Below, in pieces: positions 55,810-64,000 of a DNA stretch of 64,000 nt; the first letter of the stretch is position 1; each line of letters begins with the position of its first letter. Source of the DNA: Zea mays (Eukaryota > Streptophyta > Magnoliopsida > Poales > Poaceae); contig NC_050098.1 in NCBI RefSeq assembly GCF_902167145.1, positions 30,064,501 through 30,128,500 on the forward strand, read 5' to 3'. The notes below the pieces were generated by a model. It worked only from the letters and a program-made list of their open reading frames with translations, ran no database searches and had not been told where the DNA came from. A program made the translations under genes and the position numbers.

Positions 55810-58800
55810 CTATTTGGCAATGTTCTTCTCAGGAGCAACCGACGAAGAGGGGCGACTTGAGGAATCAGGAGCAGCGTTCACATCAGCCATTATGTCGTCA
55901 GGAACAACCACACCCGGTCTCCTCATCAGGATCCGCCCTGCGCGAATAGCTTTATCCATAGCTTTATCGCGCTGGGCCCTCAGAGTAGCAGAAGTCTCTT
56001 CAACAACCTTGACAGCCAACCGAGCAGTTTCTAGCTCCTGGGCGACGGATTTCTTGGAAGCACGCAGATCCTTGATGATAGCATCTTTGGTCGACACCAA
56101 CTGCCTGAGGTGAATCACATCATCCAAGGATTCTTACAGCTTATAACGATGATTGTCTAACTCCTCCCTGGTGAAGCGATGACTCCTCTCCAAGATGGTC
56201 AACGAGTTGCTGGCGTCACGGTATAGCCTGTCAAGGTTGTCACGAGAAGTAACGAGGGCACGTTTCTCTTCCTACAGACAAGAATTAGCTTCTTCAAACG
56301 TCAAGCAAGCAATAAGAACACAACAAACAAAGCCAAGATTCACAGGTCACCTTTTCAGAGTTGAGCTGAGAGCGGAGAGTAGAGTTCAACGTGTTGGCAT
56401 CATTCAGAGAAGCAGAAACCCGGGCCAATTCAGTCTGACCTTGAGAATACTTTTCTTCAAGATCAGAGCACCGTTGGGCCAGTTCAGCCTGACCTTGAGA
56501 ATGTTTTTCTTCAAGATCAGAGTACTGCTGAGCCATATCTGTCAAGAAACAGTCAAGCAAAGGTGTTAAAATAAAAAGCAGTTTAATCAGGTAGCCAAAA
56601 AGAAGCAAAAGAGCACTAACCGGCATTCGCTGCCTCTAAATCAAATACACGCCGCTGAAGCAGCACTGGATTCCAACGCGCCAGAGACAAAGCTCCTTCT
56701 GGGACAGAAGCACCCTGCAACTTCAGATGACTAGACATCTCATCGACCAACGCCTGACATTAAAAGCAGACAAGCATGAGAACAATTATCTGCCTGGGTA
56801 AAGTCAGACCAGAAGAAACCAAAATACCTGGAGGTTGGAGAAGAATGAGGGGACCCCCAAGTCGTGAGGGGTCAACTGATGGCTCGACGAAGGATCACCA
56901 ACCGGAACACTCGCAACGAATCAGCAGGAACCAATTCAGTGTCATCAGCAGAACCTAGAACTCTGTCGTCGGGTGCGCTGGCCTCTAAAGCGACTCCTTG
57001 ACCGAAGGCTGGGGCTATCGCCATGCAACAAGAGTGTGGAGGAGAAGACCCTACGTGAACATCCATGGAAGTGTGGGAGGGAGAACCCACTCGAACACCC
57101 TCGGGGGCTGGGTCACAGCTTGCACTACCCATCCGAGCCGGATCATCTCCGGCAACACCCTCGAGGGCTGGGTAAGCGCCAGCACCATCCTTGAGGGTCG
57201 AGTTCTCTGCAGCAGCCACCTCTAAGGCTGAAGGTCCCTCATTCACTTCCATGGGAGCAGTGCAATCCAGACCAGCTTCCTGACCCTCAAGACCGCGCTC
57301 CAAGGTCGATGAGGCGCGGGACGCTGCCCGGGATGACCCCAACCCGGCATCGAGCACATCAGCACAAACATCCGTCGTGCCACCATCTGCCGGCTCTGAC
57401 AACAGATCTTCTGGAACCATGTTTTCAAGAGTTTGATCAAAGTTCGCCAGAGATAATTCTTGCAGACCAATGAGGGCAGACAAGGCAGGAGAAGGAACAC
57501 CACTACTTTCCCCACTAGTTATGTAACACCGGCTGTTCTTCCGAATTAGAGGGATTTCATCCTCTTCCTCATCATCTTCATCAACGACACGGACAATACA
57601 CCCATTGGGGTCAGCTTCAGCAGGATCACACCCATTGGGGTCAGCATCAGACAGGTCACACCCATTGGGGTCAGCTTCAGCAAATTCAGGCACTGGCACT
57701 TCCTCAGCAAGAGAAACAGAAGGACCGGCACCCTGATCCAAGCTAGACACCCGACGAAGACGTCTCTTCTTCTTTTTCTCCCCCTCAGCAGGAAAAGAGG
57801 CTTGATCGGCTCGGCGAGAACGTTTTGGGCGAACATTGACAGACCTCTGAGCGTCGAAAGCTTTGTTGGCCTTAGGGATGGGCGCCACCACCAATGTTTC
57901 AGCAGGAGTAGCGTCAGAAGAATCCTCAGCTAACATATCCAGCATGGCACTTATCTCCGCGTCACTTGGATTCAAAGGCACCTCAAAATGAACCTGCCTC
58001 TCGTTGTCAGGAATTTCTCCGAGTGAGGCAACCAAAGCACTAACTTCTTCGGGAGAAGGTCGCACTCTAAGGCCCAAACCGCTATCACCAGCAGGAGGAT
58101 TTGACACGAAACTGGCAAAGGCCTGAGAAGGAGGCAAATTCCAGGCCGAGTATGCAACAGGAGCGCCGATGTTCGACACCTTGCCTCTGAGTATCATCTC
58201 GAGCCGGCTCACCAAGTCCACAGCAGGAATTCTTCTATTGGTTACCCGGGTTGAGTCAGCCAAGCCTCGATACAGATAAGCCGGATATGCTCTGTCTTTC
58301 AGTGGCTGAATGTTCTTGAAAACAATGTCAGCAACCACAGCTTCTGCAGTCAGACCCCTTTCTTTCAACAACCCAACTCCTGCTAACAAAACCCCTGCCT
58401 CAGCCACTTCCTGGTCTGTGGGGGATTCGGTCCAGCTCGGAGTGCGAACATCCGGCTGTCTCCCTGACCGTGGGGGAAGGGAATTCCCATGATTCTCCAT
58501 GATGAACCATTCCAGGCACCATCCCTTAATGTTGTCCTTGAGTGGAATGTTGAGGTAATCAGTCTTCCTTCAACGACGCTTCTTCAAGCTCGCGCCCCCC
58601 ACCAGCTGGTGCTGCCCCCCGGCCATCCCAGGCCGACAGTGGTACAGATACTTCCAAAGGCCAAAGTGGGGCAAAACTCCAAGAAAGGCTTCGCATAAAT
58701 GAACAAAAACAGAAACTTGCAGAATGGAATTGGGATTCAGATGGGTCAGATTCAAGCGATAGAAATCAAGGAGACCGCGGAAGAAAGGAGAAATGGGCAG

Positions 58801-59052
58801 ACAAAGTCCGCAGATAAGAAAAGGAACGTAAATGACAAATTCGTGGGTGTCTTCTGTCGGAACAGCGACCCCACGACAAATCCGCCACGAGCAGAGCTCC
58901 TTCGGAGGAAGAACCCCGATGGAAACGAGATGAAGAAGGTCGGATTCAGAGACAACAGACATATGGTTACCTGCGAAGGGCAACTGACTGTTGGGATCGA
59001 TGGGGGGAATGATTGCGACAGACGAACTCGAAGCTTTCCGCTTGGGCGCCAT
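55810..59052 (-). pseudogene. Antisense gene A of the Tat element (Transposase_28/'putative gypsy type transposon' family)
   Basis: Minus-strand start at ATG 59052 (MAPKRKASSSSV). The first 160 residues contain the PF04195-like region (LVSIGVLPPKELCSWR, FFRGLLDFYRLNLTHLNPNS), ending at a TGA at 58570-58572. The same frame continues with YLNIPLKDNIKGWCLEWF and then 542 residues from 58500 to 56872. These include a Lys/Arg nuclear-localisation-like run (EKKKKRRLRR) and three ADPNGCD-type repeats near 57597-57690. Two further coiled-coil pieces (56294-56626 and 55810-56127) are probably C-terminal exons. Function is unknown; antisense ORFs between integrase and the 3' LTR are known in Grande-like elements. 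Exon joins after 56872 are uncertain. Confidence 0.7.
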
Positions 59053-59939
59053 CTCAACCTCGCTAGCGAGCGGAGCGGAAGCGATATTGCAGGAAAGCGG
59101 AGAAAGCCTGGATGCGAAAAAGCAGAAACTAGGGCACGGAGCGTGGAGGCAGGCGGCAGTGCAGTACATAGGGGATTTTCCCGGGCTAGATGTCGTTTCT
59201 AAAAAGTGCCCAGTCATCACCCAACAGTTATTTCTAAAACGCTGGCGTGCCATGTCATCACTCAGTCGTTATTTTTAAAACGCTGGCATGCCATGTCATC
59301 ACTCGGCCGTTATTTCCAAAACGGCCGACGCGGCTCAAATTGACTCAGCTGTTGTTTCTAAAAACGCTGACGCTATCTGACTTCACTCGGCCATTACTTT
59401 CAAAGCGGTCGACGCGGTCTGTTATCACTCGGCTGTTACCTCTAAAACACCGACGTCGCCAGTAATCGTTCGGCTGTTACCTCTAAAACGCCGACGTCGC
59501 CAGTAACTGCTCGGTCGTTATTTCTAAAACACCAACGTGACCCATTACCACTCGTCCATCACCTCTAAAAGGTCCCGACATCGCTGATAATCACTCGGCC
59601 ACCACTACTAAAGCGCTGGCATCGTGAAGAAGACAGTCTGAAGCACGGCTCAACGATCCTAAGTTGCTACTCAAGCATTACGTTCAGAAACAGCCTCTGC
59701 AGTAGACATCAACACAAACGACGATCAGCAAGAAGGCGGAATGATACACACAAGAGGGATCGAAATCATTCTTCATTATACGGGAAGTACTACCGAACTT
59801 ACAAATCAACTCATTATGAGCTGATACTTTCCCTTCTACTACATTACATTTAACTAACTATACTACTAGCTACTACTACGTTATTTTGCTAATACTATTT
59901 CTACTACTAATCTACTCTAACATCTAAAACTAGTGGCGT
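59053..59939. other. Spacer between the two antisense ORFs with degenerate short repeats
   Basis: 59200-59640 consists of degenerate units of about 40-45 bp built on ATCACTCGGCCGTTA and TCTAAAACGC, at least nine in a row. It would serve as 5' flank for antisense gene A and as 3' flank for antisense gene B. Confidence 0.6.
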
Positions 59940-60326
59940 CTAGCCACTGGCCTTGTTGCCGCCCTTGCCGCCGCCGCTGTCACCGTCGCCCCCGTCGTCG
60001 TCGCCGTCGCCGCCGCTGCCCTCCTCGGACGAGTTGGAGGAATTCTCCTCGTCCGAGGAGTACTCCGACTCATCCGAGCCCTCGAGCCAGGCATGCTCGA
60101 TGGCCCGGATGTAGGTCCATACCTCCGCGGCGATCCCTTGGGAGTCGTCTAAATCATCAGACGACGCCGGGGGAGAGGCAGGAGCCGGAGAGCCCTCGGA
60201 CTCGGAGGAGAACTCCTTCTCCGAGTATTCTGAGTCGCCGAAGTCCTCCGAGGGAGGAGTCGGCTCGTGCTTGCGTTTGTCGTCCGAGTGATGCGAAGAG
60301 CTGCCACCTCTCTTGCTCTTGCCCAT
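59940..60326 (-). CDS. Antisense ORF B of the Tat element, small acidic protein (128 aa)
   Basis: An intact ORF from ATG 60326 (MGKSKRGGSSSHHSDDKR) to 59940. The N terminus is basic, the middle is Ser/Glu/Asp-rich, and one ordered-looking stretch reads IAAEVWTYIRAIEHAWLEG. The Gly/Asp-rich C terminus ends GGNKASG. No known catalytic motif. A TATA box 80 bp upstream on the same strand supports transcription opposite to the element. It contains no stops, while the sense genes of the same element contain a dozen. The ATG chosen is the one downstream of the TATA box; the frame is open further upstream. Confidence 0.65.
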   Translation of the reverse strand: MGKSKRGGSSSHHSDDKRKHEPTPPSEDFGDSEYSEKEFSSESEGSPAPASPPASSDDLDDSQGIAAEVWTYIRAIEHAWLEGSDESEYSSDEENSSNSSEEGSGGDGDDDGGDGDSGGGKGGNKASG

Positions 60327-60405
60327 GGCGGAAGTGGAAGGAAGGAGAGGAGATGAAACAGCAAGCAGTAGCAAGAAGCGTGAAAACGTTGGAGAAGCAA
60401 GAGCA

Positions 60406-60415
60406 CTATTTATAG
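60406..60415 (-). promoter_or_regulatory. TATA box for antisense ORF B
   Basis: CTATAAATAG on the minus strand, 80 bp upstream of the ATG at 60326. With the usual 25-35-base spacing, transcription would begin near 60375-60385, giving a 5' UTR of roughly 50-60 nt. Confidence 0.6.
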
Positions 60416-60529
60416 AAGAAGAAGGCAACCGCTCACCTCCTACCACGGCCACCGAACAGTCACAAAAATTCAATATGCAATTCAAACCGTCTGAAGACAC
60501 GTTAGGCGGCTGACGCCATTTCACGTAAC

Positions 60530-61530
60530 ACGACACTCATTGGGACTCCAGTCAACTGCGTGGGCGATATGATTACACCCGCGGTCACGTCAAGTTACTA
60601 CTCAGAAGCAGTTTGCTAAATGCTCAGCGTACCAAGCCGTCCCTTGCCTACACCCATTGGGGGGGACGCCCAGAAATTATCAGTATATTTTCCAAAACTA
60701 TCACGTCCGTGCAGTATATGCAATGAATACTCCAAGACAGAAAAGAGATACCAGCAAGGATTAAAGGAAAGCCAAATATAGCCGATAAGGTACAAGTCTA
60801 ATCGACAGAAGCATCAAAGCACGAAGTGACATGAAGACTAGTCAAGAGCCATCTATCGAACGTCCAATCAGTCGCAGATCAAATAAATTGCCAGACCTAG
60901 CAAGAAATGGGCAGATCGTGTACTCGGCTTCAAAAACAAAAATGTATGCTGACCTCTAAAGCATAACGTTGATGACATAATGCTGACCTCTAAGGCATTC
61001 GACAAAAGAAAAGGATGATTCTCAGAAAAAAGCACGAAATGAAGACCTTCGAGTGGATTATTTTCAAAAATCCACTCGAAGCTCGGGGCTACACCCATTG
61101 GGTGCACCCAATGAATCATCATCCCCGAAGAAGCAAAATGCTGACCTCTAAAGCACAAGGCAAAGCTAAGGCAAGGCTGACCTCTGAAAAAGCACGAATG
61201 GAAGATGAAAGTGATTTCTGATAATACCTGAAGTGAAGACCTTTGAGTGGATTGTCTGCAAAAATCTACTCGAAGCTCGGGGGTGCACCCAATGGACTTC
61301 ACAGTTCGACAGTGCAAAATGCTGACCTTCGAAGCACAAACCCGAGACAGAACACCAAATTTTGAGGAATAATAGCAGGAGAAGACAATAAAAAGAAGAC
61401 GTGTTAACCGGATCGCTCAGAATTATGAAGCAGTGGCCCGGCAGACTTATTTCCAAAGCATTCCCTGGTAAAATCAAATACCGCAAGCTGGACCTAGGAT
61501 CTTTGGGCCGTCTATTTCAGAATCAGCCCA
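60530..61530. other. Non-coding 3' region of the Tat element
   Basis: No gene is seen. Units containing CCACTCGAAGCTCGGGG and GCTGACCTCTAAAGCA recur with variation between 60940 and 61340, forming a dispersed degenerate repeat. ACACCCATTGGG appears at 60651 and 61090. Confidence 0.6.
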
Positions 61531-61543
61531 AAGATCGGGGGCT
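61530..61543 (+). other. Polypurine tract of the Tat element
   Basis: AAAGATCGGGGGC directly precedes the 3' LTR. Confidence 0.65.
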
Positions 61544-62188
61544 TGTGGGGGACAGATATCCCCCGGGTCCACTAGAAGGATAAAAGACCTCACGAAAGGC
61601 CCAAAGGCCCCATAATTCGTAAGGTCATCCCCCTCGTGGGCCTGGGAGGAACGACCAGTGAGACAGATCAGCACAAGGTCGGGTCGGTGCAAGCCCAGAC
61701 GGCCCAACAACATCCGAGCAATAATCACAACAGTGACCCGACCTTCCCGCACGGGAGCCCCGTACATCGGAACTGGGCGAGGATGAGTCAACTGAATTAT
61801 AGGGAGACAAACTCAGTTAGTTCACTATTATTCTGGCTCACGTTGTTATCATATCCACATGTAATGCCCCACGGTCAAGGATATAAGGCCTAGGGGGCAC
61901 CCCTTCAAGATGATCGATCGAGAGAGACATCATTCATCACTTAGCCATCCACCCCGCTCTCTACGTTTTCCAGCACTAGAGAGCTCCCTTGTAACCCATC
62001 GCATAAAGCATTCCAGCCAGGACGTAGGGTGTTACGCATCTCAAGGCGGTCCGAACCTGTACATCGTTGTCTACTATTTCTCGTGCGTCCAGCACGAACC
62101 ATCGAGCTACAGTCGATAACACCGTCCTACTCCTAAAAAGCACCTTGGGGGTAACCCTGGGTGCGCGGTCGGACCCGAAACACCGACA
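61544..62188 (+). repeat. 3' LTR of the Tat element
   Basis: 645 bp, paired with 30664-31311 and followed by the CCTCA duplication. Confidence 0.92.
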
Positions 62189-62193
62189 CCTCA

Positions 62194-62700
62194 TGAGGTC
62201 CATGTGACAGCCAGGAGTAGAGATCCTTGGTATGAAGGCGTCCGGAGGGGTCAGCAGCGAAGCAGTGGCATTCATCCGGGGAGGCATTGAGCTGAACTGC
62301 ATCGAGCACATTTTGGAGGGAGGTTAACGCCGGAGCTACATGGGAGGGTAGTTGATCACACAAGGAGGCAGCCATCCCCCTCTCAAGGATATCAGCTACC
62401 GTGAGAGAGTTGTCAATGACATGCTCAAAGATGGTGGGGTATAGAGTGGCAAAATCATCGCTCGCGTACCATGCATCAAGCTAGAAGGTTGTGTTGCGAT
62501 CGTCACCCACAACGCAGGTCATGATAGCCCAGTAGAGGAGGAGCACCTTCTTGAAACTATTCCAGTGATCACTGCGGAGAGGGGGTTGCCATGCAAGTGT
62601 AGTCACGTACCCAAATTGCCCATGATGATGTCGTCGAAGTGTAGAGTCTATGGAGCATCTTCAGGAGTAGGCATGTGTTCTGAGTCACAATATTTTTGAC
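62194..62700 (-). pseudogene. L1-type LINE ORF2 fragment, right flank of the nest
   Basis: The minus strand encodes SDHWNSFKKVLLLYWAIM-like and CHCFAADPSGRLHTKDLYSWL-like segments. These belong to the region of plant LINE ORF2 between RT and the zf-RVT motif. It is the upstream neighbour of 30045-30663 once the Tat element and one CCTCA are removed. The frame is broken at several places. Confidence 0.7.
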
Positions 62701-63523
62701 CCTTGGTCCACCTGTGTGATGCTGACTACAGACAATAGAATAAGGGACTAAGCATTTGGCGCCATCCGCATCATTTAATATAGAGTCTCTTAAGAAACCT
62801 ATATGGCTTAAGTGAAAAAAGTACGAGAGACCGTCTATTCGAACTTGTCTCTACACGTCTCTCTCAATATATTGTCTTCTAACCACATTTATGATCTTGG
62901 AATTATAGTTGTTTATGATCTTGGAATTATAGTTGTATCATGCAGTTGTTTATTATATTTTAAAAACTGGCCTAAGGGCTCAGGTTATACATGCCCTTTA
63001 ATGACATCTTTTTATATTATCTATCGGTATGTTATGTTGTCATCTAATTTAAACTATGTCTTGTATGTACTTTTGTCATAAATCGATCTAAAGTTTTAGC
63101 TAATTCTGGTTTGGCTACTGCAAACAGAGTCAGCTGAATTTGTTACTTTTCACTTCGACCGCTCTGGCAATGATATGCGATCAAACATGATGAGAAGCTC
63201 TTCATTCTGCTCCTAGATGATGCAATGGTGGCGTATCATATCATATATACTCTAACAGGCGTTTTATATCGAACGGATCCACAGGTACATTCTCTGTCCC
63301 TCTCCCTCAATCATACGGGTGGATCGGATTGTACTTTTGGAGTAGCTATGGATAGATTAGATACTTGGTACAGAAGTTCGTGTGAGCCGGAGGAGCTGAC
63401 GAACGGCTGAACGGTGCAGAATCTTATACACGACCACGTCATTGGTCATGGGGCGGGAACGCGATCAGGATGCGCTCGGGCTGGCTCTGAGCCTCTGACG
63501 GAGATAGATGCTCAAGCCACACG
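62701..63523. other. Intergenic region downstream of the exonuclease gene
   Basis: AT-rich. A 24-bp unit TTTATGATCTTGGAATTATAG(TTG) is tandemly duplicated at about 62889-62936. The part near 63523 is expected to be 3' UTR of the exonuclease gene. No other gene is seen. Confidence 0.5.
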
Positions 63524-64000
63524 CTACGCATCGAGGCACCAGCAGTGGTAGTCCGGCGTGGAGAGCCGGAGGAGGTCCTCGGGCGTCATGCGCTCCAGCT
63601 CCCGCTGCCTCCACGACGGGAACGGCTGCTGGTCGTCCGCGGCCGGCGCCGGTGCGTGTGCGTCGGCCCTGGGGTGGTGCTGCTGCCCGCGCATCCTGCG
63701 GTAGAGGCGCATGGCGGCGACGCAGTCCTCGAAGGGGTGCTGGTGCCCCGTCTGGATCTCGTAGCCGAGGTAGTTGAGCGTGAGGAAGCGGAGCGAGTTG
63801 CTGAGCTTGCTGGTCTTCATGAGCGGCGGGTACGTGGCCGTGTCGCGCTTGAGGTAGGCCGGGTAGTCCATGTGCAGCGCGTGGAGGTCGTGGTCGAGGC
63901 CGTGGCCGACCAGCAGGCGCGCCCTGCCCCGGCTGGTGCGCGCCCTCCACGGCTGCTCGCCGTCGAGCAGCAGCTCCTCCACCCGGCGCTGCGCGCTCTT
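63524..64000 (-). CDS. REX4-like DEDDh RNA exonuclease, C-terminal part (5' end beyond window)
   Basis: The minus-strand frame is open to the window edge and ends at 63524, 158 codons within the window. It contains the Exo II motif LLVGHGLDHDLHALHMDYP, then RDTATYPPLMK and SLRFLTLNYLGYEIQTG. Exo III is HPFEDCVAAMRLYRRM with its catalytic His and Asp. The DxE Exo I motif lies upstream, outside the window. After a Pro/Ala/His-rich linker it ends WRQRELERMTPEDLLRLSTPDYHCWCLDA. Members of this family (RNA exonuclease 4/ISG20-like) trim RNA 3' ends, REX4 being linked to pre-rRNA processing. High GC is typical of grass genes. The apparent internal Met at 63982 is a GTG, so no start is called. Confidence 0.87.
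   Translation of the reverse strand, partial: KSAQRRVEELLLDGEQPWRARTSRGRARLLVGHGLDHDLHALHMDYPAYLKRDTATYPPLMKTSKLSNSLRFLTLNYLGYEIQTGHQHPFEDCVAAMRLYRRMRGQQHHPRADAHAPAPAADDQQPFPSWRQRELERMTPEDLLRLSTPDYHCWCLDA

Larger units (their letters stand above)
30664..62188 (+). mobile_element. Tat-lineage Ty3/gypsy retrotransposon (Grande-like), interrupted by a Sirevirus
   Basis: LTRs at 30664-31311 and 61544-62188; TSD CCTCA at 30659-30663 and 62189-62193. Removing the Sirevirus and one copy of its duplication leaves about 14.0 kb. Order: LTR, PBS, gag, protease, [insertion], RT, RNase H, second RNase H, integrase, 89-bp tandem array, two antisense ORFs, PPT, LTR. The dual RNase H, the size and the antisense ORFs fit the Tat clade and especially Grande of Zea; the family name is from memory. 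The LTRs differ by about 13 substitutions and 3 single-base indels counted by eye (about 2%). All sense genes carry stops. Confidence 0.88.

Noticed and set aside
63465..63950. 161-codon minus-strand ORF overlapping the exonuclease
   Set aside because: Out of frame with the Exo II and Exo III motifs; Pro/Arg-rich product of a GC-rich gene.

Overview
The window is plant nuclear DNA from a grass, most likely maize or a close Zea relative. The evidence is the mix of mobile elements: Ji/Opie-type Sirevirus LTRs, a Grande-like Tat element with antisense ORFs, Del/Tekay-type chromoviruses with LTRs over 3 kb, and hAT and Stowaway MITEs. Intron-bearing nuclear genes for plastid and membrane proteins and a nuclear tRNA gene agree. 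About three quarters of the 64 kb is retroelement DNA in two nested blocks; a small gene island lies between them, and one more gene is cut by the right edge.

Left block (1-16 kb). A minus-strand Sirevirus (gag, PBS, 5' LTR) is cut by the window start. A scrap of copia RT follows. A Sirevirus solo LTR (2515-13580) is split by a 9.5-kb Ty3/gypsy insertion (2813-12326, TSD GAAAC). That insertion is internally scrambled: inverted LTR starts, two LTR ends, one PBS, an intact gag-pro-RT ORF and a separate 321-aa ORF. A second solo LTR (14712-15987, TSD GTCCT) closes the block.

Gene island (18.3-28.6 kb). It holds an 11-exon EXECUTER-family gene (plus strand, 622 codons deduced, chloroplast singlet-oxygen signalling), a tRNA-Glu(CTC) gene (minus) and an intronless cation/calcium exchanger (CCX, minus). 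MITEs lie in the last EXECUTER intron and just 3' of the gene.

Right block (30-62.7 kb). This is a four-level nest, with a perfect 5-bp target-site duplication for each LTR element. An L1-type LINE is split by a Tat-lineage gypsy (30664-62188, CCTCA). That is split by a Sirevirus copia (34029-51524, GACCT). That in turn is split by a non-coding large-LTR element of LARD type (37656-45867, GTACT) whose two 3416-bp LTRs look identical. The Tat element carries an 89-bp tandem array and two antisense ORFs downstream of integrase.

Right edge. The 3' part of a REX4-like DEDDh exonuclease gene (minus) runs off the window.

The most unusual object is the scrambled chromovirus. A 96-bp spacer occurs both upstream of its gag and downstream of the 321-aa ORF. 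This lets one infer that the parent element carried an extra gene between the PBS and gag, encoding a protein with a possible dsRNA-binding-like fold.
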